NCBI GenBank assembly: GCA_030019105.1
Contig: JASEGY010000019.1
Location: forward strand, 1 to 19,475
Direction: 5' to 3'
Length of the DNA stretch: 19,475 bases
Source of the DNA: a bacterium
GTDB taxonomy: Bacteria; UBA9089; JASEGY01
Below, piece by piece: positions 12,070 to 19,387 of the stretch; within the stretch, counting starts at the first letter, position 1, and every line of letters starts with the position of its first letter. The notes under the pieces were generated by a model, which made no database searches, had not been told where the DNA came from, and worked only from the letters and a program-made list of their open reading frames with translations. A program made the translations under genes and the position numbers.

Positions 12070-14241
12070 TTACGATAAAAGACCATATCGTTTTAAGGCC
12101 GCATTAAGGATCAAAAGAATCATTTCGTTATAGGTCATGCCCGCAGCATAGCATGCCCGTGTAAAACGTGAATTGCTCCTGATGTCCGGCATCAGTCCGG
12201 GCAGGGCATTAACATCAAGGACATTAGGGATTTCATTGGAATCCAATCTTATGTCAATCCGGCACAAATCAACACATCCTAATTTTAAGAATGTCCTTTG
12301 GCTAAGCCTTTCTAATTGCGCCTTTAATCCTGGTTTTATGTTGGCCGGGCAGATAATAGGGTCTATGGAATCCTTTGGGTTGTCATAAATCCACTTGGAC
12401 TCATAAGATTCAAATTTATGGAGGTGATCAGGCAAATGACTGAAATCTATCTCCACTATAGGCAGGATGCGAACCCCGACATTATTCCCTAACAAACCAA
12501 TGGTAAATTCCCTGCCCTCACAATATTCTTCAACAAGGGCATTCTGGGAGTAATTTTTGATAACATGATCCACCTGTTTCTTTAATGAACCAATATCAAA
12601 TACTAACGAGTTATTTGTGATGCCAACACTTGATCCCTCAGCTTCCGGTTTTACAATGAGAGGGAACTTAAGGTCGGGATTTAGCTTCTGGCGTAAATCT
12701 CCAAATGTCTGAAACCTTGGTGTCTGTATCCCATAGTAACTAAGTATCTCCTTTTTCCTGCTTTTATTAAGGGTGATTGCCTGGGCTAAAACCCCGGAAC
12801 CGGAGTATGGGATATTGAGCGTCTCAAGTATCGCCGGGACATAGGATTCTCTGGATTTACCGGCTATGCCCTCGGCCATATTGAATACAAAATCCACGCC
12901 GCTGTTTTTAACCTTTTCAAAAAAATCCCTATCTGCTTCAAGAAGCGTAACATCATATCCGGCAACATTTATCGCCTTACTAACAGCCTCGATAGTCCCG
13001 ACATCATCGAATTCAGCGTATTTATCATACCTCTCATTTTTAGCAACTTCCTTTTTCAGGTTGAAGGCCAGCCCTATTTTAGATATCTTCTTATTAACCG
13101 ACTTTCTTGCTGTCCCGGTCCTGGCAATAGGATATTTATAAAGATTGCCAAGGTAATTGGCCACAATAATCTGTTCGGAAGTAGTCTCTTTGATATATTG
13201 AGGCGATATGGGCACTTTACCGCCCGGGCCATCTATGACAAGATGCGGAAGCATCAGGCCGGAAGTGAAGCCTTGCAGCCGGCTCATAATATCAAGGCCG
13301 TTCTCAATCGGTGTCCTGAAATGGTCAACTCCCTTAACAAGGTCACACTGATATATATAATAAGGTCGGACCCTGATTTGAAGAAGTCTGGTCATAAGTT
13401 CCTTCATGACCTCAGGTGAATCATTTACACCTCGCAGCAACACCGTTTGGCTGCCAAGAGGTATGCCTGCATTCGCCAGCAGCTCACAGGCCCTCTTTGA
13501 TTGTTCTGTTATCTCTGCCGGATGATTAAAATGTATATTTACATACAACGGGTGATACCTTTTAAGCATCTTTACTAATCTTGGTGTGATCCTTGAAGGC
13601 TTTACACAGGGCATTCTTGTTCCAATGCGGATTATCTCAAGATGGGGTATCTGTCTCAAACCTTGAAGGATTGCTTCAATTTCACTATCGCTTCGTATTA
13701 ATGGGTCTCCACCCGAGACAATGACATCTCGGACTTCTTTATGTTCTTTTATGTATTCTATCGCCTTAAAGATGTCTTCCATCGGTATCTGCCGTATGCG
13801 TCCAACCTTTCGTTTTCGGGTGCAAAATCGACAATACATGGCGCATTTACTGCTTACAAGCAATAATACCCTATCAGGATACTTATGGACAAGATATGGG
13901 ACAGGAGTGTACTCTTCCTCTTCTAATGGATCCTCCACATTAAAAGTAGCCTCTAATTCTTCTTTGTCCGGGACACACTGCCTCCAGATAGGGTCTTTCT
14001 CCTGATGAATCAGATCAAGATAGTATTGAGTAATCTTCATCGGATACTTTCTCTTTACTCTATTGATCTCATCAAGGTCTGCCTCACATTGTTTCAATCG
14101 TTCATAAACAGATCGATTGTTATCCGGAGGTGGATCCGGCTCTTCAATGCCCGGGACGGATTCTGATATCTTCCTCTGACTCTGGCGTCTGTCTCTCTTT
14201 TCACCCGACAGGGATTTACCCTCAGGTGTTGGTTTATTCAT
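12070..14241 (-). CDS. kamA: Lysine 2,3-aminomutase (KamA) fused to a D-Ala-D-Ala ligase-like ATP-grasp domain
   Basis: 723 residues from the ATG at 14241, chosen because AGGAGGAGG lies 7 bases upstream. An ATG at 14307 would add 22 residues but has no such site. Residues about 45-370 are a KamA-type radical-SAM aminomutase. They carry the [4Fe-4S] cluster CAMYCRFC (C133, C137, C140), VSGGDPL, the PLP lysine in DGPGGKVP (K342), and the two substrate-carboxamide aspartates of lysine aminomutases, D300 (YQCDL..G..HFRT) and D337. These favour L-lysine to beta-lysine chemistry. Residues about 385-723 are an ATP-grasp ligase (LKFPLIVKPEAEGSSVGI, LVEEYCEGREF, LDVNALPGL), again lacking the GG.S.E motif of Ddl. 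The reaction order suggests that the beta-amino acid is made and then ligated. The neighbour at 10060-11646 carries a second ligase plus an acetyltransferase. The fusion is not one I know as characterised. Confidence 0.88.
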   Translation of the reverse strand: MNKPTPEGKSLSGEKRDRRQSQRKISESVPGIEEPDPPPDNNRSVYERLKQCEADLDEINRVKRKYPMKITQYYLDLIHQEKDPIWRQCVPDKEELEATFNVEDPLEEEEYTPVPYLVHKYPDRVLLLVSSKCAMYCRFCTRKRKVGRIRQIPMEDIFKAIEYIKEHKEVRDVIVSGGDPLIRSDSEIEAILQGLRQIPHLEIIRIGTRMPCVKPSRITPRLVKMLKRYHPLYVNIHFNHPAEITEQSKRACELLANAGIPLGSQTVLLRGVNDSPEVMKELMTRLLQIRVRPYYIYQCDLVKGVDHFRTPIENGLDIMSRLQGFTSGLMLPHLVIDGPGGKVPISPQYIKETTSEQIIVANYLGNLYKYPIARTGTARKSVNKKISKIGLAFNLKKEVAKNERYDKYAEFDDVGTIEAVSKAINVAGYDVTLLEADRDFFEKVKNSGVDFVFNMAEGIAGKSRESYVPAILETLNIPYSGSGVLAQAITLNKSRKKEILSYYGIQTPRFQTFGDLRQKLNPDLKFPLIVKPEAEGSSVGITNNSLVFDIGSLKKQVDHVIKNYSQNALVEEYCEGREFTIGLLGNNVGVRILPIVEIDFSHLPDHLHKFESYESKWIYDNPKDSIDPIICPANIKPGLKAQLERLSQRTFLKLGCVDLCRIDIRLDSNEIPNVLDVNALPGLMPDIRSNSRFTRACYAAGMTYNEMILLILNAALKRYGLLS

Positions 14242-14307
14242 TCTCATTCCTCCTCCTAATCTAAATCTCTCTTTTAAGGCTTTCTTGATGGTTAGGCAAA
14301 AAGTCAA

Positions 14308-14515
14308 GGCTCATGTTGGATTCCGGGGTCTTAAATTTGTAACCGTTCACACCCTTTAAATGCACGGAGGTTGTCATTCCCGCGAAAGCGGGAATCCAGT
14401 GCATTGTTGAGCCGAAAATCCTACTTGGCGTGATTGGTACAACGATTTGGAATGACCCTGGATTCCCGCTTTCGCGGGAATGACAACTTCAAGACCCCGG
14501 AATCCAACATGAGCC
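14308..14515. repeat. 208-bp doubly nested perfect inverted repeat upstream of kamA
   Basis: The outer arms 14308-14332 and 14491-14515 are perfect 25-bp complements. The inner arms 14370-14398 and 14459-14487 are perfect 29-bp complements, and each inner arm is itself a palindrome (ATTCCCGCGAAAGCGGGAAT). The element starts right at the 5' side of the aminomutase gene and would sit in or just upstream of its 5' untranslated region. The inner unit is of a type widespread between bacterial genes. No transposase is seen. Confidence 0.7.
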
Positions 14516-14529
14516 AAAATCAAATTCTT

Positions 14530-14616
14530 GCCACAGAGTCACAGAGAAAATATCAGAGGGAACTGCAACATAATCAGTTAGTTATACAAACCTCTGTGTC
14601 TCCGTGTCTCTGTGGC
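14530..14616. repeat. CACAGAG/CTCTGTG inverted repeat
   Basis: GCCACAGAGTCACAGAG at 14530 onward faces CTCTGTGTCTCCGTGTCTCT with GTGGC ending at 14616. One arm recurs at about 11790-11820. The stretch between kamA and the antiporter tail (14308-14733) holds only this and the nested repeat at 14308-14515; no gene is seen. Confidence 0.55.
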
Positions 14617-14733
14617 TTTTCTTCCGTTGGGACTTTTTGCCGGATCATCTTCTTTGCTCAAGCAGATAATTTCATAATAGGAATGTTATGCCATATTTGG
14701 GATTGTTTGTCAATATAATTTTTTAGCTGTTAT

Positions 14734-14853
14734 TCACCCCTGGACAATGAGAAACGCAATGTAGCCCGCATATAAAGCCACAAATATAATGCCTTCCCAT
14801 TTATCCAACAGACGTCTTTTGCCGGCAAACATACTGAGAAACAACAGTAAACT
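14734..14853 (-). pseudogene. Detached C-terminal segment of the Ca2+/Na+ antiporter
   Basis: On the - strand this region reads SLLLFLSMFAGKRRLLDKWE and continues GIIFVALYAGYIAFLIVQG before a TGA at 14734-14736. A hydrophobic helix, a basic loop with W-E-G, then a final helix with YxxY is how the end of CaCA-family (YrbG-like) antiporters looks. It lies one frame off and about 150 bases away from the main reading frame (14976-15845), separated by a repeat element. There is no start codon or RBS of its own, so it is probably not translated. Confidence 0.75.
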
Positions 14854-15007
14854 ATAGTGCTTAAGAAAAAGATTTTGGGGTTGGTTGAAGATTGGAGTTT
14901 AGGCTTTAGCCTTTCATAAGTAATGAAATCCTAAAGGATTAACTCCGAAAGCTATATAGCCTATCTTGAATTCGCTTACCCCAAAATATTTATCTTAAGA
15001 GCTATAG
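14852..15007. mobile_element. MITE-like element inserted in the antiporter gene
   Basis: CTATAG occurs at both edges (14852-14857 and 15002-15007). Inside, TATAGTGCTTAAGAAAAAGA and following TTTTGGGGT (14853-14881) match the reverse complement of 14978-15006 at about 25 of 29 positions. A second nested inverted repeat, GGAGTTTAGGCTTTAGCC against GGATTAACTCC, fills the middle. The unit separates the two parts of the antiporter reading frame and supplies the stop codon now used. No coding capacity. Confidence 0.7.
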
Positions 15008-15845
15008 CGAGTATGGCTACCCCGATGTCGATATTACTCTTTACCTGAAAAGGCAAGGGCTTGATAATTGAGCTTATTCCTAAAACAAAGAAGATATTGA
15101 AGATATTTGACCCCACCACATTTCCCACGGCAATCTCAGCGTTCTTCTTAAAGGCAGCCACTACCGAAGTGGCTAATTCCGGAAGGGAGGTGCCAACGGC
15201 AACAATAGTCAGACCAATTAAAGATTCACTTATACCAAGCCGCAGGGCAAAGCCCACCGCGCCATCAACAATCCATTTACCGCCAAGTGAGAGACCGATT
15301 AGACCTAAAATAATCAACAGGGATGATTTTATCAGTCCATAATGTTTTTTGGTTAGATGCTCATCCGTCCCCTCTACTCTTTTATCGATGCCAAAGGTGT
15401 AATATATAAAGATGATAAAAAACGAGATAAAGACTATCCCGTCTATCTTAGAAAGAACAGAAAGACTGCTTTTATCTATCAATCGGTCATTGGCTAAAAT
15501 ACCAAGGAGGATTGCGGCTAAGAGACTCAATGGGATTTCTTTCCATACCGTCCCCTTGCCCACGGCTAAAGGAAAAATGATGGAAGATACGCCAAGGATA
15601 AGGAAGATATTGGCAATGTTACTCCCCAGGACATTGCCGATAGCGATGCCTGTATTCCCTTTTATACTGGCAATGATATTCACAAACAATTCAGGCGTAG
15701 ATGTCCCAAAGGCAACAACCGTCAACCCGATAACCAGGTCAGAGACCTTTAGCCTTCTGGCTATTGATGAGGCCCCTTCAACAAGGAAATCCGCTCCCTT
15801 GATAAGAAGGACAAATCCAATGATAAGTAATATATATGGCATCAT
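14976..15845 (-). CDS. Ca2+/Na+ antiporter (CaCA family, YrbG-like), truncated at its C-terminus
   Basis: 289 residues and about nine hydrophobic segments. It shows the two inverted alpha-repeats that define the cation/Ca2+ exchanger family: alpha-1, GLTVVAFGTSTPELFVNI to GNVLGSNIANI (40-80), and alpha-2, GLTIVAVGTSLPELATSV to GNVVGSNIFNI (211-251). These carry the ion-ligating Glu in TPEL/LPEL and Asn in GSN. It would exchange Ca2+ for Na+ or H+ across the inner membrane. Family members usually run to about 310-330 residues. Here the last one or two helices are missing, because the frame enters a repeat at about 15007 and ends in KINILG. The lost tail is visible at 14734-14853. The product may be inactive, though both ion-binding repeats remain. 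The RBS is weak; a large inverted repeat begins 14 bases upstream. Confidence 0.88.
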   Translation of the reverse strand: MMPYILLIIGFVLLIKGADFLVEGASSIARRLKVSDLVIGLTVVAFGTSTPELFVNIIASIKGNTGIAIGNVLGSNIANIFLILGVSSIIFPLAVGKGTVWKEIPLSLLAAILLGILANDRLIDKSSLSVLSKIDGIVFISFFIIFIYYTFGIDKRVEGTDEHLTKKHYGLIKSSLLIILGLIGLSLGGKWIVDGAVGFALRLGISESLIGLTIVAVGTSLPELATSVVAAFKKNAEIAVGNVVGSNIFNIFFVLGISSIIKPLPFQVKSNIDIGVAILAIALKINILG

Positions 15846-15858
15846 ACTTTACCCGTGT

Positions 15859-16065
15859 CCGTGTCCGTGTTCGTTGTCCGTTTTTGTTATCCGTGTTCGT
15901 AGTAAAAAGAGTAGCTTTAGGGACGTAGTACAGGTTCAACCTCCCGCAGGTTTCAAACTTGCGGGAGGTTGTGTCCCCAGTTTGCTACTCCGCTACATTG
16001 GGTAATTATTTCTTTCCGTATCCCTTAGAATAACTCACGAACACGGACAACGAACACAGACACGG
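15859..16065. repeat. 207-bp inverted-repeat unit (CCGTGTTCGT type) with internal hairpin
   Basis: CCGTGTCCGTGTTCGTTGTC at 15859 onward is complementary to CGGACAACGAACACAGACAC with CGG ending at 16065. Inside, CAACCTCCCGCAGGTTT (15937-15953) pairs with AAACTTGCGGGAGGTTG (15955-15971). It fills the gap between the phosphorylase stop and the antiporter start. It could end the phosphorylase transcript and insulate the antiporter gene. Confidence 0.6.
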
Positions 16066-16101
16066 TTACGGCAAAAATCCCCGAAATATTGAGAGGATAC
16101 C

Positions 16102-18234
16102 TCACGGCTGTGCCGCCGCTTCTAATGATTTCCTGTAAAATCTCATCGTATATTCCTTTACCATCCTGCGGGCGCTGAATTGCGGCGCTGTGCCTTTTAT
16201 CGCTTCTTTCATCACCTCCACCCATCCATGAGGAACCCCGTCTTCATCCATCTTGTAATATAAAGGGACAATCTCTGTCTCTAAAATATCATACACGGCT
16301 TCGGCGTCTTTTTTGTCAGAACCGCTCCCCTCAAAGGCCCAGCCATTTTTACCGTTAAAACCCTCTATCCACCAGCCGTCGAGTATGCTCAACTGGGGAA
16401 TACCGTTTATGGAGGCCTTCATCCCGCTCGTGCCGGAGGCCTCCATGGGGGGAACGGGGTTATTGAGCCATACATCCACGCCATGCACCATGTGCTGGGC
16501 CAATTGTTCACCATAGTCTTCGACAAAGGCCACCCGTCCTCCCAGGTTAGGATCACAGGCTAACTTGAAGATGTGCTGCAGAATCCTTTTTCCTTCATCA
16601 TCCGAAGGATGGGCCTTTCCGGCAAAGATTATCTGAACGGGCCTCCAGCGGTTAGTGAGAAGCCTCTTTAAGCGTTCCATATCCTCAAAAATAAGATAGG
16701 CCCGCTTGTAGGTGGCAAAGCGCCGAGCAAAACCGATCGTTAAAGCCAGCGGATCAAGCAGCGTGCCGCTTGTCACCACATTGACGGAGGCCGCCCTTCG
16801 TTCCTCTGCCCATCTTTTGCGCGCCTGCTCCCGGATGGCATCAATAAGCTTGATCTTTAGCCAGATGTAAACCTGCCACAGTTCCTTGTCAGGGATATCA
16901 TCAACGGGCTTCCATGTTTCCGGATCATCGTGCCTTTCCAGCCAGTCTTTTCCAAGGTGCTTGTTAAAAAGAAGCTCCATCTTGGGATCCACCCATGTTG
17001 GAAGATGCACCCCGTTTGTAATGCCGTCAATAGGGACATCCTCTTCTTTTGCCTGTGGCCAGAGCGGCTGCCACATCCGGCGGGCTACCTCAGCGTGCCT
17101 TTTACTGACACCATTGTGATATCCGGTCATTCTCAAGGCAAGGGCGGTCATATTAAAGCCCGCTTCAGGCGACCGGGGATGAGCGCCTAATTGAAAGAAA
17201 TGTTCACGGCTTAATCCAAAAAGTGGGTAGTAGCTCCCCAGGTATTTATCCAGAAGATGAAAGGGAAAGACATCGTGTCCGGCAGGAACAGGCGTGTGGG
17301 TAGTAAAGACAGAGGTGTTTCGGACATACCCGGCCGCCTCATCAAAATTCATGCCTTTATTTACCTGAGCCCTGATCTGTTCCAGGATGGCAAAGGCGGG
17401 ATGTCCTTCATTCAGGTGTAAGACCGAATGCTTTATTCCGAGCGCTTCCAATACCTCGCTGCCGCCTATTCCCAGTATGATTTCCTGCCTGAGCCGCTGC
17501 TCAAGATCGCCGATATAAAGCTGGGCTGAGATTTGACGGTTCCAGGGATCATTCGCCTCTATATCAGTGTCCATAAGGTAAAGAGGGATATTGCCGACAT
17601 CGACCTTCCATACCCCGACATAGATGGGGGGATCAAGGCAAGGGACCTTGACCACAAGCTGTTTTCCTTTTTCGTCAAGCGCCCTTGCAATCGGGGCCGC
17701 ATCCCGGTCAAGGGGCGCGGCCACCTCTTCCTGCCAGCCGTCAACACGAATCCGCTGGCGCAAATAGCCTCCGGGATACATAAAGCCGACCGCCACTAAC
17801 GGCAGCCCCAGATCGCTGCATTCCTTGAGATGATCGCCGGCTAAAAAGCCAAGCCCCCCGGCATAAAAGGGAAGCGAGTGGTGCAGTCCGTATTCTGCTG
17901 AAAAATAGGCGATGGGTGAGCACTGCGCCTCAGTGATATTTTCCGTGAACCAGCACCTCTTTGGTTTAATCTTGTTGCGAAATTCAGAAATGACCCCGTC
18001 GTATCTGGTTAGATACTCCTCATCGCCTGCCGTGGCCTCTAATATTTCCCGTGGAATTTCTTTTAACATTCGGACGGGATTGTGAATACTATCTTTCCAC
18101 CCCTGCCTGTCCATTGATTTAAACAACATTCTGGCCGCCGGATGCCAGCTCCACCAGAGGTTATAAGCCAGCTCCCCCAGGCCGGATATCCTCTCCGGCA
18201 GATTTGGAAATATCTTTTTATAATCGTTCATCAT
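16102..18234 (-). CDS. glgP: Alpha-glucan (glycogen/maltodextrin) phosphorylase
   Basis: 710 residues. It cleaves alpha-1,4-glucans with phosphate to give glucose-1-phosphate, using pyridoxal phosphate, in the cytoplasm. Residues about 8-115 match the N-terminal domain typical of the bacterial/archaeal short-type enzymes (LAYNLWWSWHP). They are followed by AYFSAEYGLHHSLPFYAGGL (109-128), LNEGHPAF (274-281), GFARRFATYKRA (501-512), FAGKAHP (537-543) and the PLP-lysine block EASGTSGMKASING (K606). All key parts are present, and the length fits this subfamily rather than the 800-plus-residue GlgP/MalP of enterobacteria. GGAGG lies 2 bases before the first ATG and 5 before the second, so translation may start at 18231. 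The gene stands alone; no glycogen-synthesis genes are in the window. The 5' side is bounded by a 161-bp repeat. Confidence 0.93.
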   Translation of the reverse strand: MMNDYKKIFPNLPERISGLGELAYNLWWSWHPAARMLFKSMDRQGWKDSIHNPVRMLKEIPREILEATAGDEEYLTRYDGVISEFRNKIKPKRCWFTENITEAQCSPIAYFSAEYGLHHSLPFYAGGLGFLAGDHLKECSDLGLPLVAVGFMYPGGYLRQRIRVDGWQEEVAAPLDRDAAPIARALDEKGKQLVVKVPCLDPPIYVGVWKVDVGNIPLYLMDTDIEANDPWNRQISAQLYIGDLEQRLRQEIILGIGGSEVLEALGIKHSVLHLNEGHPAFAILEQIRAQVNKGMNFDEAAGYVRNTSVFTTHTPVPAGHDVFPFHLLDKYLGSYYPLFGLSREHFFQLGAHPRSPEAGFNMTALALRMTGYHNGVSKRHAEVARRMWQPLWPQAKEEDVPIDGITNGVHLPTWVDPKMELLFNKHLGKDWLERHDDPETWKPVDDIPDKELWQVYIWLKIKLIDAIREQARKRWAEERRAASVNVVTSGTLLDPLALTIGFARRFATYKRAYLIFEDMERLKRLLTNRWRPVQIIFAGKAHPSDDEGKRILQHIFKLACDPNLGGRVAFVEDYGEQLAQHMVHGVDVWLNNPVPPMEASGTSGMKASINGIPQLSILDGWWIEGFNGKNGWAFEGSGSDKKDAEAVYDILETEIVPLYYKMDEDGVPHGWVEVMKEAIKGTAPQFSARRMVKEYTMRFYRKSLEAAAQP

Positions 18235-18269
18235 TACCTCCCTTTTTTTGACAGGATTAACAGGATGTG

Positions 18270-18430
18270 CTCATCCGCTACTACTTTGATTATGAAAATC
18301 TAATAGCACACGGATAACACGGATACTACGGATTACCACGGATAAAATCAGTGTAAATCCGTTAAATCCGTGTCATCCGTGTGCTATTAAAATAGGTGCT
18401 TTTTTCTAAATCAAAGTACTAACGGGTGAG
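18270..18430. mobile_element. 161-bp inverted-repeat element (ACACGGAT type)
   Basis: The left end CTCATCCGCTACTACTTTGA and the reverse complement of the right end (CTCACCCGTTAGTACTTTGA) align closely. The match continues through TAATAGCACACGGATAACAC/GGATGACAC to about 18325. The right end falls four codons into a HigA-like antitoxin start, which it cuts off; the left end lies 35 bases before the phosphorylase start codon. Non-coding, no transposase. Confidence 0.6.
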
Positions 18431-18440
18431 TACCATTCAT
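18411..18440 (-). pseudogene. Start of a truncated antitoxin-like gene
   Basis: ATG at 18440 overlaps the stop codon of the HigB-type remnant in the pattern ATGA, with AGGTG 4 bases upstream. Such coupling is typical of toxin-antitoxin pairs. The frame gives MNGTHPLVL and stops, because from about 18430 on it is repeat sequence. The identity as HigA-like rests only on position. Confidence 0.35.
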
Positions 18441-18562
18441 CTTTCACCTCTTATTAAAGTTTTTCGGAATGTTTTTGCTCTTTCAATCTCAGTTTTAGGT
18501 ACTTTCTGGCTCTTTTTAATAATACCATGTGTAAAAATAATCTGTTTTTCGGAACCTTTAGT
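18437..18562 (-). pseudogene. C-terminal remnant of a HigB/Gp49-type toxin
   Basis: In the frame one base off from the 65-residue ORF, the - strand reads KGSEKQIIFTHGIIKKSQKV and continues PKTEIERAKTFRKTLIRGER before TGA. The block (I/L)xHGxxKKxQKxPxxEIERA is the end of the RelE/ParE-superfamily HigB (phage Gp49-like) toxins. The first two thirds of such a toxin are missing and replaced by the start of a YgiT-type gene. It is not translatable as a toxin. Confidence 0.6.
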
Positions 18563-18651
18563 GGTATATAAACAATATCATTACCAACCCTAATTTCCTC
18601 TCTTACTTCCATAACTTTAATTTCATCTCCGTGGCAAATAACACACTTCAT
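18454..18651 (-). pseudogene. YgiT-type zinc-finger antitoxin start fused out of frame to toxin debris (65-residue ORF)
   Basis: The first 33 residues, MKCVICHGDEIKVMEVREEI onward to IPLKVP, look like the N-terminus of YgiT/MqsA-type zinc-finger proteins that act as antitoxins to DUF4258/MqsR-type toxins: a first CxxC, then V..E...G..IVYIPLKVP. The second CxxC expected right after KVP is absent. From there on the DNA is the tail of a HigB-type toxin read in the wrong frame, ending in QKHSEKL. A weak GGAAAAGG-like RBS precedes the ATG. A short product could be made but would lack a complete zinc site. A cognate toxin remnant lies at 19235-19387. Confidence 0.55.
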
Positions 18652-18667
18652 AGCCTTTTCCTTTCTT

Positions 18668-18707
18668 GGTGACAGGATCTCACTTCCGGAGAGATGATCC
18701 TGTCACC
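18668..18707. promoter_or_regulatory. Perfect 12-bp inverted repeat between ORF6N and the YgiT-like start
   Basis: GGTGACAGGATC (18668-18679) and GATCCTGTCACC (18696-18707) are exact complements 16 bases apart. It is placed to be a hairpin ending the ORF6N message, or an operator in front of the YgiT-like gene. There is no T-run on the - strand, so termination is uncertain. The GACAGGAT core resembles scattered repeats such as that at about 18249. Confidence 0.5.
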
Positions 18708-18717
18708 ATTTTATCAT

Positions 18718-19224
18718 TCAAGGTCTAAATCCTATCTTTATCTCTTTAGCCGGAGGAGCTATCAGCCTTTCTATAACATCAAAAACAGCTTCAAATTGGA
18801 TATCATATTTCCCAAGCTTTCTCTCTATATCCTCAATCTTTCTTCTAAGCTCTTCGTTTGTAGCCAGCATCTGCCTTAGTCTTGTAAATGTCCTCATAAT
18901 CCGGATGTTGACCTGGACGGCTCTCTTGCTATTAAGTACACTGGAAAGCATTAAAATACCATGCTCCGTGAAGGCATATGGAAAGTATCTTCTGCCACCT
19001 CGTTTTGAGGTTTCAAATTGAAACCTCAAAGTTTTATACTCTTCTTCACTCAACTGGAACATAAAATCTTCTGGAAACCTGTCTAAATTACGCTTTACGG
19101 ATAAATTGAGAGACTTTGTTGGCACTCCATAAAGCTCTGCCAAATCCCTATCCAGCATCACCTTCTGACCTCTGACCAGAAGTATCTTACTCTCTATTCT
19201 TTCTGTTGGAACTAAGTCATTCAT
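18718..19224 (-). CDS. ORF6N-domain DNA-binding protein
   Basis: 168 residues. Residues about 8-115 match the ORF6N domain, a phage-type DNA-binding module related to Kil[22 protein letters not shown], then [20 protein letters not shown], then [20 protein letters not shown]. The rest (about 118-155, [20 protein letters not shown]) is a predicted coiled coil, likely for dimers. Many free-standing bacterial copies exist, often in defence or mobile regions. Their role is unclear; transcriptional control is the usual guess. The start has AAGG about 9 bases upstream. The gene is intact, and sits between a DUF4258-type toxin remnant (upstream) and a YgiT-type antitoxin remnant (downstream), as if inserted into that pair. 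Confidence 0.85.
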   Translation of the reverse strand: MNDLVPTERIESKILLVRGQKVMLDRDLAELYGVPTKSLNLSVKRNLDRFPEDFMFQLSEEEYKTLRFQFETSKRGGRRYFPYAFTEHGILMLSSVLNSKRAVQVNIRIMRTFTRLRQMLATNEELRRKIEDIERKLGKYDIQFEAVFDVIERLIAPPAKEIKIGFRP

Positions 19225-19234
19225 ATCTTCTACC

Positions 19235-19387
19235 TTATTCTATCCATAGATCAGGATTTGGATGGTAGACGGTGATTATTATTGCCGTGTTTTCCTCTTT
19301 ATTATATGCGCACACTATATGTAAGGGATGGTCACTCTTTGTTTTTCTAAATATAATTGAAGTATAAGCATCAACACTACTATGATT
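19235..19387 (-). pseudogene. C-terminal remnant of a DUF4258-type toxin
   Basis: The - strand frame ending in TAA at 19235-19237 reads KSDHPLHIVCAYNKEENTAI followed by [14 protein letters not shown]. The pattern HP(I/L)HxVxAYNxEEx...IITVYxPxPxxW is the end of DUF4258 proteins, the usual partners of YgiT-type zinc-finger antitoxins. The N-terminal half is missing: upstream of about 19370 the frame loses similarity and meets a stop. An overlapping frame carries the start of an unrelated gene (19315-19422). It ends 11 bases before the ORF6N start codon. Confidence 0.6.

Noticed and set aside
14242..14307. Longer N-terminus for the aminomutase fusion from the ATG at 14307
   Set aside because: The ATG at 14241 has AGGAGGAGG at good spacing. 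The 22 extra residues lack an RBS, abut the inverted repeat at 14308 and resemble nothing in KamA proteins.
14434..14718. 94-residue + strand frame between kamA and the antiporter
   Set aside because: It runs through two inverted repeats and contains typical repeat translations; no gene is supported.
15412..16005. 197-residue + strand reading frame opposite the antiporter
   Set aside because: It is the antisense shadow of a clear antiporter gene, and its downstream part lies in an inverted repeat.
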